From Chlorops oryzae (lineage: Eukaryota; Arthropoda; Insecta; Diptera; Chloropidae), in contig CM035807.1 in assembly GCA_020466095.1 (NCBI GenBank), forward strand, positions 39,582,348 through 39,646,347: a stretch of 64,000 nt of DNA. Reading direction: 5' to 3'. A model generated the notes under the pieces. That model did not search any database, had not been told where the DNA came from, and saw only the letters and a program-made list of their open reading frames with translations. Both the position numbers and the translations under genes were made by a program. The number at the start of each line of letters is the position of its first letter. Position 1 is the stretch's first letter. This document shows positions 45,366 to 56,470 of this stretch, piece after piece.

Positions 45366-46227
45366 ATGATTTGCAACGTATCAACAGTTGCAATTCCCAA
45401 TATAATGATCATTATGAGAATTATGCAATATAATTGTCAGTCGTTGAATAAAAACATCGATAACATAGACTTTTTCATTAACAATAACGATATTGGCATT
45501 TGTGCTCTCAATGAAACCTTCTCCTTTGGAGATGGTAGTCATCGCAATTTATGCAATTTTAGGTATGTTGAAAAAAATCGAGAAGATGGATACGGTGGAG
45601 TCGCTATATATTTTCATGATAGGATTCACTTTAGACAAATTAAGTTTGTGTCTGCCTTTGATGTTATCATCGCGCAAACACTTATTTTGTCTCCAAACAT
45701 CACCGTATGAAATGTGTATTTACCGCCCGACGTAAACATCAGTGATTTCAACAATGAAATGTGCAAAATTCTAACATTTCTGAGCAACAGGGAGAATGTA
45801 TTTTTTCTGGGGAACTTCAATGCTCCCAGCAAAATGTTCGGTGACTGTTGTGTTTCCAACAGGGGCAATAACCTGGCAAGACTGATGCTCAGCTCCAATA
45901 TGTGGTGCCTCAACAATTCACTACCCACTTTTATGAATGACCTTTTGTCGGGCTCTGGCTCAATACTCGATCTCACATTTTCATACTGCAAGTTTTCCAC
46001 TACGTGGGAAGTGATTGACTGTCGGCTGGGTGGCAGCCACCATTTCCCTATTTTGATTGAAACTGAATCAATTACAGTTGATCAAACAACGTTTCTCTGC
46101 AGGGAAAAACTGCTGAAGGCCCTTAGCAAGGTTTCCTTTGAGCCAAACTTTGAGTGGATTCAGCAGACCACACAGCTAGAAATTTCAAAGAATACCATCT
46201 CGTTAAAACATGGCTTCAAACCCAAAA
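45366..46227 (+). pseudogene. I-like LINE ORF2, 5' half: APE endonuclease
   Basis: MRIMQYNCQSLNKN (about 45414) and CALNETFSF are the first APE endonuclease motifs; YGGVAIYFHD, FFLGNFNAPS and GGSHHFPIL follow. A TGA at 45708 interrupts an otherwise continuous frame. The endonuclease nicks the target for reverse transcription. Homology stops at about 46227 (after FKPKM), where a BEL/Pao sequence begins. Bases about 45826-46227 duplicate, inverted, the sequence of 43470-43075. This half is in opposite orientation to its RT half at 40525-43470. Confidence 0.92.
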
Positions 46228-47033
46228 TGTCCGTAGAACCATAAGTTGTTATCCCGAAGTTTGTGCGCTGCGCTGCCCCGAGAGAGTACATCGGCAGGAT
46301 TTTCTTTCGATTGTACATGTCGCCATTGGTTTTTTTCCGAGAATTCTTGTATCTTCTTTATTCTGTTGGCGACGAATGCATAATAAACGGATGATTTGGT
46401 GTTTATCCATGCCAGTTATATTTCGGAGTCTGTCCAATAATATGTCTGCAGGTCATTAATTTGAATACTTCTTTTCACCTTTGAGACAAGTTGGGTTGTT
46501 AGCACTGCTGCGCACAATTCTAGTCTGGGAATCGTGAGCTTCTTTAATGGTGCGAGTCTTGATTTAGCGTAAACCATACGCACTATGACTCTTCCACTTG
46601 AAGTTGTTGACCGTAAATATATCACGCCACCGAACGCTCGCTCCGATGCGTCTGAAAATGCATGTAATTGTACTGACATTGGAATTTCGTCCCCGAATGT
46701 GTGGCGTGGAGTTTTTATTTCATTGAGGCTTGGTAGACTGTTCATATATCGTGACCATTTAGCAGCAAGTTCATCCGTGAGCTGTTTATCCCAATCGAGT
46801 TTGAGCGTCCATAGGTGTTGTAAAAACAATTTTGCTTCAACCGTGACTGGTGCTACCAATGAGAGGGGATCGAAAATTCGAGAGATATCTGATGACACCG
46901 TTATTTTGATGCATTTGTCGTGCTGCAATTTTGTTGATTTGTATGCGAAATTCATCATTTGTGGGGATCCAAACTTGTCCCAGGGTTTTGATTTCACAAT
47001 CGTCCTTGGTGTTGAAATCCAATTTGATGGCAA
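46228..47033 (-). pseudogene. BEL/Pao element A: RNase H region of pol
   Basis: The minus strand encodes the Pao-type region after RT: RIFDPLSLVAPVTVEAKLF, HAFSDASERAFGGVIYLR (RNase H Asp), [18 protein letters not shown] and YYWTDSEI. Beyond a frameshift near 46416 it continues with SSVYYAFVANR-like sequence, then ENPADVLSRG and a DNNLWFYG-like end. It stops at 46228, where the I-like LINE is joined. Integrase is missing, so the element is truncated. Confidence 0.9.
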
Positions 47034-48004
47034 TGTTAAACGGCGGGAGGTTTTCTTATAACTTGGGGTGTTTGCTGCACCATTTGCGTAAGCTGAATCC
47101 TGCCTTTCCCAAAAGAGCTATCAGATCTCGTTGAGCATGTAAGGCTTCCATTAACGAGTTGAATCCTGACATGACGTCGTCAACGAAAAAGTCCTTAAGT
47201 ACAATTGCTGATGCAATAGGATGGTTCGCCCTTTCGATTTGCGCTAGTCGCTGTAAGCATTTGGTGGCTTAATAAGGAGCCGAGGTTGTCCCATATGTGA
47301 CGGTGTTGAGTTGGTAAATTTTGAGGGGATCCCCCTCTTCATCTCTCCAAAATATAAGTTGAAACTGACGATCACTTTCATCGATTAAAATTTGCCGATA
47401 CATATTTTCGATGTCGGCGGTAAATACGAATTTGAGTAATCGAAATCGTAATAGGATGGAATAAATCATCTTGAACGGTGGGTCCTGTTTCTAAAATGTC
47501 GTTCAATGAGACATTGGTTGAAGTTTTCGCCGATGTGTCAAACACGACGCGGAGTTTCGTTGTAGAACTCTCTGGCCTTATGACTCCATGATGAGGCAGA
47601 AAATAATTTGTTTGATGAACCTGGCTGGGATTTATTGCGGTCATGTGGCCTAATTCAATATATTCCTTCATGAATTGTTGATACGCTGTTTTTAAGGGAA
47701 GATTTTGACTAAGCCTCCGTTCTAATGAGTAGAAGCGACGTTTTGCTAAGTTCAGCGAGCAACCCATAGCTACAACTTCGTCCTTAAAGGGTAGGTTCAC
47801 CACAAATCGTCCTTCCGGGGTCCTTTGCACGGTTCGATTGAAATGCTCTTCACACATCTGTTCAGCTTTGGTTTGCGTTGATGATGATTCTTGGACATCC
47901 TCCAATTCCCAAAATTTTTCTAAGTTCATTTCAAGGCTGTTGGTAATTATGCTGCAGGTGGCCATTGGTGCTGTGGCTGCATTCTTTATACGCCCAGTTA
48001 CCAT
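47034..48004 (-). pseudogene. BEL/Pao element A: reverse transcriptase
   Basis: 47378-48004 encodes the RT N-terminus (CEEHFNRTVQRTPEGRFVV, FYSLERRL, YFLPHHGVIRP, TKLRVVFDTSAKT). 47269-47469 continues in another frame with FVFTADIENMYRQI (catalytic Asp), LIFWRDEEGDP and TVTYGTTSAPY. The region 47034-47268 (Pao RT with a VDDVMS-like YVDD equivalent near 47175-47190 and an SRDLIALLGKAGFSLRKW-like segment) is readable only across frames. The gene has multiple frame changes. Confidence 0.88.
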
Positions 48005-49060
48005 CCATCCAAAGACCGTTTTTTGAAGAATGGGTCAATTTTTTCACAATTTTAGCTGTTGTGGGTTTATCAGATCATAATAAAGTTCTACGCCAATAAG
48101 GACATCCACAGGCCCTGGTTGATAAAATTGGTCATCAGCCAAATTTATGTCCTTTGGGATAGGCCACTTGGATGGATCCAGCTCCATTGAGGGTTGATCG
48201 TTTATTATGGCGGGCATAACGTAAGCTTCCAGCTCCGATTTGAATGTCGAAATTTTAGATGAAATAACGGTGGAAATCCTTTTATTTGAGGTTTTGTTGA
48301 GTAATCCAACGCCGCTAACATTGATTCGGCTCGAGAATTGCGCTATCCCCATTTTTCGAACTGCTCGTTCTGTTATAATGTTGAGTTGAGACCCAGAGTC
48401 CAGTAACGCTCGAAATTCGAATTGCTGTCCCTTGGGATTTGTTAACATTATCATAGCTGTTCCCAGGAGTCCATAACTTTTTGTTGGAACCGTAGGTATG
48501 CTGGCAGTAAGCGATGTGGCTTCTTGCTTGGCAGTATGTTGTTCCATTACCTCCTTAGTTGTTGAAACGAGGGTTTGCCCTGTGTTGGCCTTCTGTGAAG
48601 TCGCTGCGTTGCCTTGCTGTAAGTCGCCCAATGCTGTATAGGCGCTATGAAGAGACGTATGATGCTTGCGTTTGCAAGTCAGGCAGCCTGATGATGAACA
48701 TTTTGCTGGAAAATGCCCGGGACGTATGCAATTGACACACCGTTTTGCCTTCAGAATAAGGTTGCGTCTGGCCTCAGGTGATTGGTTGAGATAAACCTTG
48801 CATAAGGCTGTTTTATGGTCCTCCTTACAGGCAACACATTTTTGTGTTAAAGCAGTTGTGTTTAAACAAGCCTTGTTGCCGATTTTCGTTCCGGTTGCTT
48901 CTAATGGTTGGAAGCGAAGCTCCAAGAATTGTAAGAAGTCAGTCAGTGTTTGAAGACTCCTTGGGTTTTTCACCGTCTGTTCATACATGTTGTGAGTTGC
49001 TTGGTCCAGTTTTTTAATCAGGATGAACACTAGAATTGGATCCCAAGTCTCCATGACCAT
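48005..49060 (-). pseudogene. BEL/Pao element A: zinc knuckles and aspartic protease
   Basis: One long frame (48044-49060) carries two or more Cys/His knuckles (CVACKEDHKTALC, CVNCIRPGHFPAKC, CLTCKRKHHTSLH) and then the retroviral-type protease with the active site LLDSGSQLNII. This is the usual Pao order, gag end followed by protease before RT. The frame itself is intact over 338 codons, which is unusual compared with its broken neighbours. Confidence 0.92.
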
Positions 49061-50105
49061 GCCGAGGTTTTTTAGTCCTACTAGGCACTCAGTACTAATG
49101 TCGTGAAGTTGCTTTATTGCGTTGGCGCTTGGGGTTGCAATTGTGGGTTAATTCAGTAGTTTCTCCATGTAGGCATTTACGAGGAGACGCCGATTATTTA
49201 AGCGTTGACACAGTGTTTCCCAAGCACTATTATAATTTTCTTCCGAAATGCTTAAGTGAGCAATGAGACGCTGCTTCGCCATCCAAATTATTTTTTAATT
49301 AAAACATTTTTTGACAATTAGCACGTGGTTGTCTATTTACCACTTCGTTTAAGAGGTCGTGGAATTGTTTCCATTCCATGTATTTTCCGCTGAATTTGGG
49401 TATCGTAACTCGTGGTAAGTTTATTGATGGAGTTGCGACTGAGATTGGCTTGCTGTCTTCTGCCACCATTTCGACCATCATGTCCTGAATTTGGTGCTCT
49501 AGTGATATAAATTCATCCATTTGATAGCCTAAGGATGTTGGCTCTGCTTCTATCTCCCAAATGTTGTAGTGCAGCTGCTCGAAGTTGACCCACAGACGCT
49601 GTATTGATTCCTTCAGCAAAGCTCGCCGAGCTGCGGTCATTTCAATGGCGTCCTTCATAGTTTTTAGTTGCCGTTTGATGCTTTTTCCGAATTCATTTTG
49701 ACGTCGCATCATCAATAGCACTTGGTTAGATGTGCCCGTTTATGACTGAATTGAAGCTCTTGGAAGGTCCTGTGCAGGATTTAACTATACTGATGCTCTT
49801 GGAATGTCCTGTACAGGATATAATTGGACTTTGAATATGGTCTTATATTGTTCCCTTAACTTCGCATATTGACCATACAAGTCCTTTGAGAAGTAGTCAT
49901 GGGACCCTCGAGCTAGTTCTTGAGTCTTTAGAACCTTTTTATTTGATTCAAACTCCGACCAATATGTTTCGAGTTCTTTCAGCCTTCGTTGATAATAGTC
50001 CGTTGTTTTTCTCTCAGCAGGGTCCTTTTTGAAGTTTCTGATGAGTGTTTAAATCTCCGCTCCAATCGATTGTTGCTTTATTATTAACTCCTCGAACTGT
50101 TCCAT
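49061..50105 (-). pseudogene. BEL/Pao element A: gag
   Basis: Translation would start at ATG 50105-50103 (MEQFEELIIKQQ), soon hits a stop, and continues through YYQRRLKELETYWSEFESNK and DLYGQYAKLREQYK. 49299-49721 contains LPRVTIPKFSGKYMEWKQFH, the hallmark of the Pao gag domain (DUF1759). Further pieces lie at 49070-49298 (SAWETLCQRLNNRRLLV). Several stops and frame changes are present. Confidence 0.85.
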
Positions 50106-50240
50106 TGCGACAAATTCCCCTGAACGGATTCAAAAAATTAAAACGCGAATAACTTTTGCGGACAAGAAACAAATTTAAAACGCGACGACTTTTTGCGAAT
50201 TTAAAACGCGACGAACTTATACGCGAACTCAACTCCTTTA

Positions 50241-50251
50241 GGGGTCACCAA
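50241..50251 (-). other. Primer-binding site of BEL/Pao element A
   Basis: The minus strand reads TTGGTGACCCC directly after the LTR ends in CA. This is the standard position of a tRNA primer-binding site and a sequence common in BEL/Pao elements. Confidence 0.7.
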
Positions 50252-50730
50252 TGAATACTTTACGATGTGGTAAGAAGCATAGGTGCTTGCTAGCCTTTCA
50301 ATATTAGTGTTACACTAATACTGGGAAGCTGAATGGGAGTTACTCCGATTCAACCTGCGCGTTCCTGGAATTGAGTTCGTTAACAAATTAATCACTTAAC
50401 ACGGGTGGTGGTGATTAGAATTTTTATTTCGAAGTGCCTTTTCTTGTTGAACATTGGTGTTTTTATACAGAATTATTGCTAACTTGGCTTAATTGAAAAA
50501 ATGAAAAATTATTGCAACTTTGGCTAAAAATGAAGAATAAAAAATTATTGCTATTTTAAATTATTTCTATATATGAAATTTCGTGGCATTTGCTTGATTG
50601 CTGAATTAGCAAAAGAAATTAAAATAGTAAGCAAACGTCGCGATGAGTGCCAACGAACGGAAGAGCGTGCCTTCTTCGAATGCAGTATCAAATTACCACG
50701 TTCGTTGGCCTCAATTGCTAATGCGTAACA
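50252..50730 (-). mobile_element. 5' LTR of BEL/Pao element A
   Basis: The minus strand begins TGTTACGCATTAGC at 50730 and ends CA at 50252, giving TG...CA termini over 479 bp. It precedes the primer-binding site and gag. It sits directly against coding sequence of a second Pao element (GGGGACATCGAAAAG from 50731), so element A was inserted into element B. The 3' LTR of A is not seen in this window. Confidence 0.8.
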
Positions 50731-51144
50731 GGGGACATCGAAAAGATGTATCGACAGATCCTTGTACACGAGGATGATCGAGCCTTTCAACACATCCTAT
50801 GTCGCGAGCAAGGGACTGGACCGGTCAAGGACTTTGAATTAAAAACCGTGACGTTTGGAGTCAACTGCGCTCCATATTTGGCCATTCGAACGCTTCATCA
50901 ATTGGCAAACGACTCTGCGCATGACGCTCCCCAAGCGGCATTCATTTTGAAGAATGAAACATATGTCGAGGACGTTCTATCAGGCGGCCATACACTCGAA
51001 GCGGCCTGTGCAGTAAAAGCGCAACTCATTCGCACGCTCGGCTCTGCGGGATTTCCATTGAAAAAGATGACCGCGAATCATGCCGGACTATTGAAGGATG
51101 TCGAATCTTCTCATCTTTTTGATGCTGAATTCTTAAAGTTTTAA
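50731..51144 (+). pseudogene. BEL/Pao element B: reverse transcriptase fragment
   Basis: Begins abruptly at DIEKMYRQILVHEDD (catalytic Asp region). It continues with GTGPVKDFELKTVTFGVNCA, YVEDVLSGG (the YVDD-type box, here with Glu in place of the first Asp) and LIRTLGSAGFPLKKMTAN. The Glu in the catalytic box and the later stops indicate an inactive copy. The 5' part of this element is not found to the left of element A in this window. Confidence 0.9.
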
Positions 51145-51928
51145 TCTGCCAGCGACGCAAAAATGTTGGGAATCCGGTGGAACGCCATTGCTGATCGTTT
51201 TTCATACAAGTTGAGTGCTCATTCTGCCGCATCATCGACGACAGATTTTGTATGAAATTGCGAAACTTTGCGCCCCAGCAGGATGGCTGACGCCGATCAT
51301 CATACGACCTAAGGTTCTCATGCAACAGCTGTAGCTCGAGGGCACTGAGTCGGATCAGAGGGTGTCGAATGAGGCTTTAGAACCCTGGAACACTTTCGTC
51401 ATTGACTTGCCGTTCATCGAGTAGATTGAAATTCTGAGATGGGTGCACTACGATCTTACTGTCACAGTTTAACTCCACGGATTCTGTGATGCATCGGAGC
51501 GAGCATATTGTGCAGCACTCTACCTCCACATCGAGAGCTCCAATCAAGTTCATGCGCACTTGCTTACGGCAAAATCGAAGGTGGCTCCGTTGCAAACTGT
51601 AAGCTTACCACGGCTCGAGCTCTGCGCCGCTGTTCACCTGTCCAAATTAGTCAAAGCCGTCAACGCTCAGCTTCATATTCACGCACATCAAACGGTTTTA
51701 TGGACAGACGATTCCTTCGTGCTGCCATGGCTGAAACGTCCTCCAAATGCATGTAAAGGTTACGTCGCCAATCGAATTTCCCAAATTCTGACTACCGTTG
51801 GCAACACTCCGAGGGATGCTAGCTCAGGACCTCTGCAAAAATTTACTTTGGTGGTAAGGACCGCCATGGCTCGTAGAATTGCCAGAGAAATGGCCCCAGC
51901 TTTAATCACCAACAGCCACAACAATTGA
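51145..51928 (+). pseudogene. BEL/Pao element B: RNase H region
   Basis: Pieces in several frames: LGIRWNAIADRFSYK (about 51165), then [20 protein letters not shown] (about 51480), [20 protein letters not shown] and [18 protein letters not shown] (51560-51780), ending in [10 protein letters not shown]. This is the same domain as in element A at 46228-47033. Stops and frame changes are numerous. Confidence 0.88.
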
Positions 51929-53060
51929 AGAACGGAAAGCGGTCGTATTCACGGTCATTATCGAGTCGGACGATCGTCTTGCACGGTTCTCATCATATGA
52001 TCGGGCGCTTCGTATCAGCGGCTATGTACTGCGTTTCTACAGGCAATCATGAAAAAAGATGGCATCGAGTCCCATTACACTCACCCTTTCACAAGATGAA
52101 CTGACGTTAGCGAGAAATCGTTTAATTTTATTCTCGCAGACAATGCACTATCCACTCGAGTATCAGGATTTAAGCGAAAGAAAGCCCCTGGGAAATAAGA
52201 GTGCCGTATTACGCAGATGATGGCCGCTTTGCCAGCTGAACCATCGACGTTATCGCTACCATTCACACATACAGCTGTCGATTTTGTGCCGGACCGTTAG
52301 ACATCAAGGCTTCCGCTCTTCGAACCACACCATATCTGAAAGGCTATGTCAGCGTTTTTGTGTGTTTCGCCACCAAGGCCGTTCATCTGGAGCTGTGCTA
52401 TGAATTATCCACGGCATCCTTCCGAGCGGCATTTGATCGTTTCGTAGGATGGCGTGGCCTGCCCAGGTGAATATTCTCCGACAACGGTCGCATTTTCATA
52501 GGTATAAAACGTTTCAGATGCGGAATTCACCAGCTTCCTTTCAAACACCGCTGATGACCTTCAACGAAGATATACCCTGCAAGGATTCGGATGGAATCTG
52601 ATCCCTCCCCACGCCCCTCATGTGTGGACTATGCGAGGCGGCGGTCAAAAGCTTCAAGACTCATTTTGTCAAGGTGGCTGGGCCTCACAAGTTCTCGTTT
52701 GAAGAATTCGCCACGTTGCTAACCCAAAATGAAGAAGTCTTGAACTCGCGCCCGCTCACTCCGATGTCAGAGTATCCTGCAGACCTACTACCATTGACAC
52801 CTGGATATTTTGTTCGAGAAGCCCCCTCACAGCATGGCCCGAAGAATCACAAGCCGAATTGCCGCTCACGACGCGTAGGGAAAAGTGAAGATTCTGCATC
52901 ACCGCTTCGCTCAACGTAGAAAAATGGAGTATCTCTTGGACTTACATAAAAGAGATAAATGGAAGGTGGCGCAATCGAATTTGAAGGTTGAAGACTTCGT
53001 CATCATGGATACACAGCTGCCCCCATTTGAGTAGAGGAAAAAAAAGAATCGTTCGTGCAT
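51929..53060 (+). pseudogene. BEL/Pao element B: integrase and C-terminal domain
   Basis: 52270-52510 contains the integrase core in pieces (FVCFATKAVHLEL-like, FVGWRGLP-like, FSDNGRIFIG). 52620-52919 has the end of the core and the C-terminal domain (LCEAAVKSFKTHFVKV, EEVLNSRPLTPMSEYP, LTPGYFV). 52915-53030 has WKMEYLLDLHKRDKWK and LKVEDFVIM. Several stop codons interrupt the frame. The element's 3' LTR should follow. Confidence 0.85.
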
Positions 53061-53700
53061 CCCGGAGATGATGGTCTGTTGCGCATTATCGACGTCAAAA
53101 CACAATTTGATATCGTCACAAGGCCGATTACAAAGCTCTGCCTATTGCCAGTCGAATTTCCAGAAACTTTATGACTATTCGTCGTCGTACGTTCGCAACA
53201 CAAAATCAAAAAAAAAACAAAAAGAGAAGAAGTCGCCACGTAGGCAAAATTTAAGTGTAAAGACAAAATCTAATTTCTTTTTCCATAAATTTTCATTCGC
53301 CACGAAGGCCGAAACTAAATTTATTTAAAACAATTGATCCAAGGAGAGGAAACCGCCACGAAGGCACTAATTTTTAAATATTTAATTTAAGTCAACTTAA
53401 ACCATCACTCGCGTCGCGCAAACGCCAGCCAATCCACAGCAAAATAATGGAAGCTCCCTCGTTCCGTTGTTATCACAAACAGGTACGTTTGCATTTCTTG
53501 TCCCTGACATTAACAGTTGGAATCATGGAATTCACTGAAAAATTATAAAACAATAGGCTAAAAATACGAAATGAATTAATTCCTTTACAGCTCTGCCTAG
53601 GCGGAAGGGGATAACGACTCCGTTCTGCATTACCTTGCAGCAAAGGGCTAACCAAGTCGAACTTTTATTATACGCAACAGCTGAGCTGCATTACTTGTAA
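53061..53700 (+). repeat. Probable 3' non-coding/LTR region of BEL/Pao element B
   Basis: CGCCACGAAGGC-type motifs recur (about 53234, 53300, 53351) downstream of the integrase. This fits the polypurine/LTR region, but I cannot set the LTR ends. Confidence 0.45.
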
Positions 53701-54175
53701 GAGTTAACTCTTGCATTCTCTTCCTCTTATTCGTAATTAGTGTTTTTCCAACAGAATCATACACTCTGTAGGATTATTAGTTCACTGTCGGTTCTTGTTT
53801 GTGTAAAACCTCCCTTATATTTAACATAAAGGGACATTGGCGGTCTTTTTAAAAATAGAGAGATTGCCTAAAAATTCCATGTCGGCGGGTTCAAATTCCC
53901 GGTATAGGCGAGCGTCATTTATTTTTTATTTTTATTATAACTTTCTTTTTTTTTAAGTAGATAATACGATATCATTTGAATAATACTTGAAGACTTAGAG
54001 GAATAGATAAGACTTTAACTGCAAAATTTTCTATGAAAAAGCTAAAAATCGATATTTCGAATTAGTACGCTAATAGAGCGTTGGTTGGCTCGTCGTTTTT
54101 GTAAGAGTTAGGCTCTGATGGATCGATTTTCTTCCTCTTATTCGTAATTAGTGTACTTTGCCACAAATGTTTGCA
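53690..54175. repeat. Two copies of a TTCCTCTTATTCGTAATTAGTGT repeat with a tRNA-like B box between
   Basis: GTAAGAGTTA... followed by CTTCCTCTTATTCGTAATTA occurs at about 53697-53745 and 54099-54155. Between them, at about 53880-53920, GCGGGTTCAAATTCCCGG resembles a tRNA T-arm/B box, so a SINE-like head is likely. No functional tRNA can be folded. Confidence 0.5.
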
Positions 54176-54197
54176 AACACTTTTTTCGGCTACCTAC

Positions 54198-54275
54198 AGG
54201 ATTCGAGCTCGAGCTATTCACGATGCTAAGCGCACATGCTTTACGCTGCGCCAAGGAGACTACCAATTCGCTCGA
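54198..54275 (-). repeat. tRNA-like SINE head
   Basis: The minus strand contains an A-box-like TTGGCGCAGCGTAAAGC and a B box GAGCTCGAATCC about 45 bases apart, close to the spacing of a tRNA. The arms do not fold into a good cloverleaf, so it is more likely a tRNA-derived SINE head than a tRNA gene. Confidence 0.55.
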
Positions 54276-54456
54276 GCTAGATTTATTATATCAACGTTTC
54301 CGAAAATCTTACGGATGACGCCTCACAAGGTTGATTGATTACTATGTAATACTATAAATAAATAAACGCATTTGAATACAATAAGAGCGTATAAAATTTT
54401 TTTTCCTAAAATTTAGTTGAGCATATTGTAGAGATATTCGATTATTTAGAATTGAT

Positions 54457-55075
54457 TACACCGAGAGAAAAACAATGTAAAATCGTAACGAAACAATGTT
54501 AATTTGTCACTAAACGTTTACGATTTTGACGTAACGTAAAAATAGAAATCGTCACTGTTCTATGTTGATTTTTCAAAAGTTGCCAATGTTAAATCGCCGT
54601 TGGTGCAATGCTAAACAACATTGTCCAATGTTAAATCGTCATTGATTCAATGTTAAATCAACATTGTCCAATGCTAAATCGTCGTTGGTTCAAATGTTAA
54701 AACAACATTGTCCAATGTTGAGTCGTCGCTTATCACTATCGTAACTATCAATGGTTTATCAGCTGGCCATACATGGTATGTTTGTTTTATTTTGTCTTAC
54801 TGATTACTGAAAAAGAATTTATGTTGTTTTATCTTATATAATGTTATTTTATGTCTAGATTGTATAAAATTTTAAGTTTTAGCAATTGAAAGAGGTTCTT
54901 GTGTATTATTAAAACTATCGATGAATATATTAGCAACAATCGATAGACTTTAACATTGTGCAATGCTGTTTCAACATCGATCCAGCTTCAAAATAACATT
55001 GGTATTTTTAACATTGCCAATGTTTATTGTGTGTACGATTCACTACGATTTTGCATTGTATTTTTCTCTCGTGTA
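54457..55075. mobile_element. MITE with GAGAGAAAAA ends and 43-bp internal tandem repeats
   Basis: The left end TACACCGAGAGAAAAACAAT and the right end, inverted, TACACGAGAGAAAAATACAAT share an AAAATCGTA extension. Inside, units beginning CCAATGxTAAATCGTC lie at 54583, 54625, 54668 and 54712 (42-44 bp apart). There is no coding sequence. Confidence 0.78.
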
Positions 55076-55270
55076 CATAAGGGAGCATTTCACCCAAATG
55101 GTAATGCACTTGCATTACCTTGTAGTCGATTCAGGATTCGATGTCGATGCCATGCATTTAACACTTCGCTGCTGGGTTCATCAATGAAAATCAGGGTAAC
55201 TCACAGCGAAGCCGACAGCGCATTCACACACACAATTATGAATGTTTGCAAATAGGTTTGGCCATCACTG

Positions 55271-55640
55271 CTTTAAATAAGCTTTACATTTTTCACAATG
55301 GAAAATTTTGTTTTGTTCAGTTTTGATTTTTTTTTTCGTGGCTAGCTTACTGGAAAGATAACCTCAACTCATCTTTTCGAAAAATTCAATTAGCAGTAAA
55401 TTAATTTTACGTATTAAATTAGCTTTAAATAAGCTTAAAATTTTCCACAATGCAAAATTTAATTTTGTTCGTTTTTAATTTTTTCGCGGCTAACTTAAGA
55501 TAAAGCTAACCTCAACTAATTTTTTCAAAAGAGACAATTAGTACGAAATTTTTTTTTTTGAACGTATTAAATTTGCTGTAAGCATGCTTCAAATTTTCGA
55601 ATATGCGAATTTCTATTTTGCTATTTTTCGCGGCCAAGTA
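55271..55640. repeat. 152-bp tandem repeat, about 2.4 units
   Basis: Units begin CTTTAAATAAGC at 55271 and 55423, with a diverged third at about 55575. Each carries TTTTCxCAATG, TTTTCGxGGC and AACCTCAACT motifs. Non-coding. Confidence 0.85.
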
Positions 55641-55979
55641 TACATACGTGTTTTAATTTGGTCATTACTCTTTTTAATTCCAAATTTATTAATGGTGAAT
55701 TCCAAATATAAGATCTTTTGAACCGTTTGAATAAATTCACGTTTAAGCCCAATACTCAATTTTAATTCTCATTTTAAGGACGCATGGACTTTGGAAGCTT
55801 AGTTATTTTACATCCTGGTTACAACAGACTGCAACTAGGAACTTGTATACGTTTTTTCTTTTGTTGAAAACTTGAGATACGTATCTCATAAAAGATAAAG
55901 TCAGTTCTTCTTTATAATTTACACTTCTTTCTTCGCATGCAATTTAGAACTGACTTTTACTTTATGCCAAAACTAGTTT

Positions 55980-56054
55980 TTGGGTATATCTAACTCAAAT
56001 ATTTTCTCCTTACCTAATTTGGCGATCTTGCGGTATGTTTATTTCACAGGCAAA
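55980..56054 (+). promoter_or_regulatory. Likely 3' splice site before the peroxidase start codon
   Basis: TTTATTTCACAG (to 56049) is a good acceptor five bases before the ATG, implying an untranslated upstream exon. I do not see the exon itself. Confidence 0.4.
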
Positions 56055-56470
56055 ATGGCTTTTGTATTGAGTGTGCTGGTGTTTCATTTCTGCAGCTCTA
56101 CCGTTACGGTGCTTGGCTATTCATCTGCGTACAATGTCGTACACCACCAGCCTAAAAACATTTTACATAATTTCGATTTCTTTAGAGGAAATGCACCGAG
56201 ATATCGAGTATCACCTATAGACGAATTTATTTTGAATGGGTAATACACGAATGCGTTATTTCACGAAAATGAATATATTTTATTGAAAAATACTCTCAAC
56301 AGCAGAACAAATAAGCCAAAATCTCTGTTTGATGTCTTTTATGGTACTAACGTTCCTGCGCCCGGGAACTCCGTTTGTGCACCATCATCTTGTAGGCCCA
56401 GCCCTTATCGAACCCTTGACGGATCCTGCAACCATTTGGACAATTCTGAGCTTGGCAAAGCTAACTCAAG
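56055..56470 (+). CDS. Animal haem peroxidase, N-terminal two exons only
   Basis: Exon 1 is 56055-56239 and exon 2 is 56303-56470, joined in phase 2 across a 63-bp GT/AG intron. Exon 2 ends at a strong donor (TCAAG|GTAAGC). Residues 1-21 (MAFVLSVLVFHFCSSTVTVLG) form a signal peptide, so the enzyme would be secreted. A short pro-region follows, then C-x4-C spacing (CAPSSC) and RTLDGSCNHLDNSELGKANS, the start of the haem peroxidase fold in insect peroxidases (usually RTxDGxCNNLxxP). The catalytic His and the rest of the ~550-residue domain are not found before the N gap at 57423. The gene either has a long intron filled with repeats or is truncated. The specific peroxidase cannot be told from this part. 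Confidence 0.85.
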
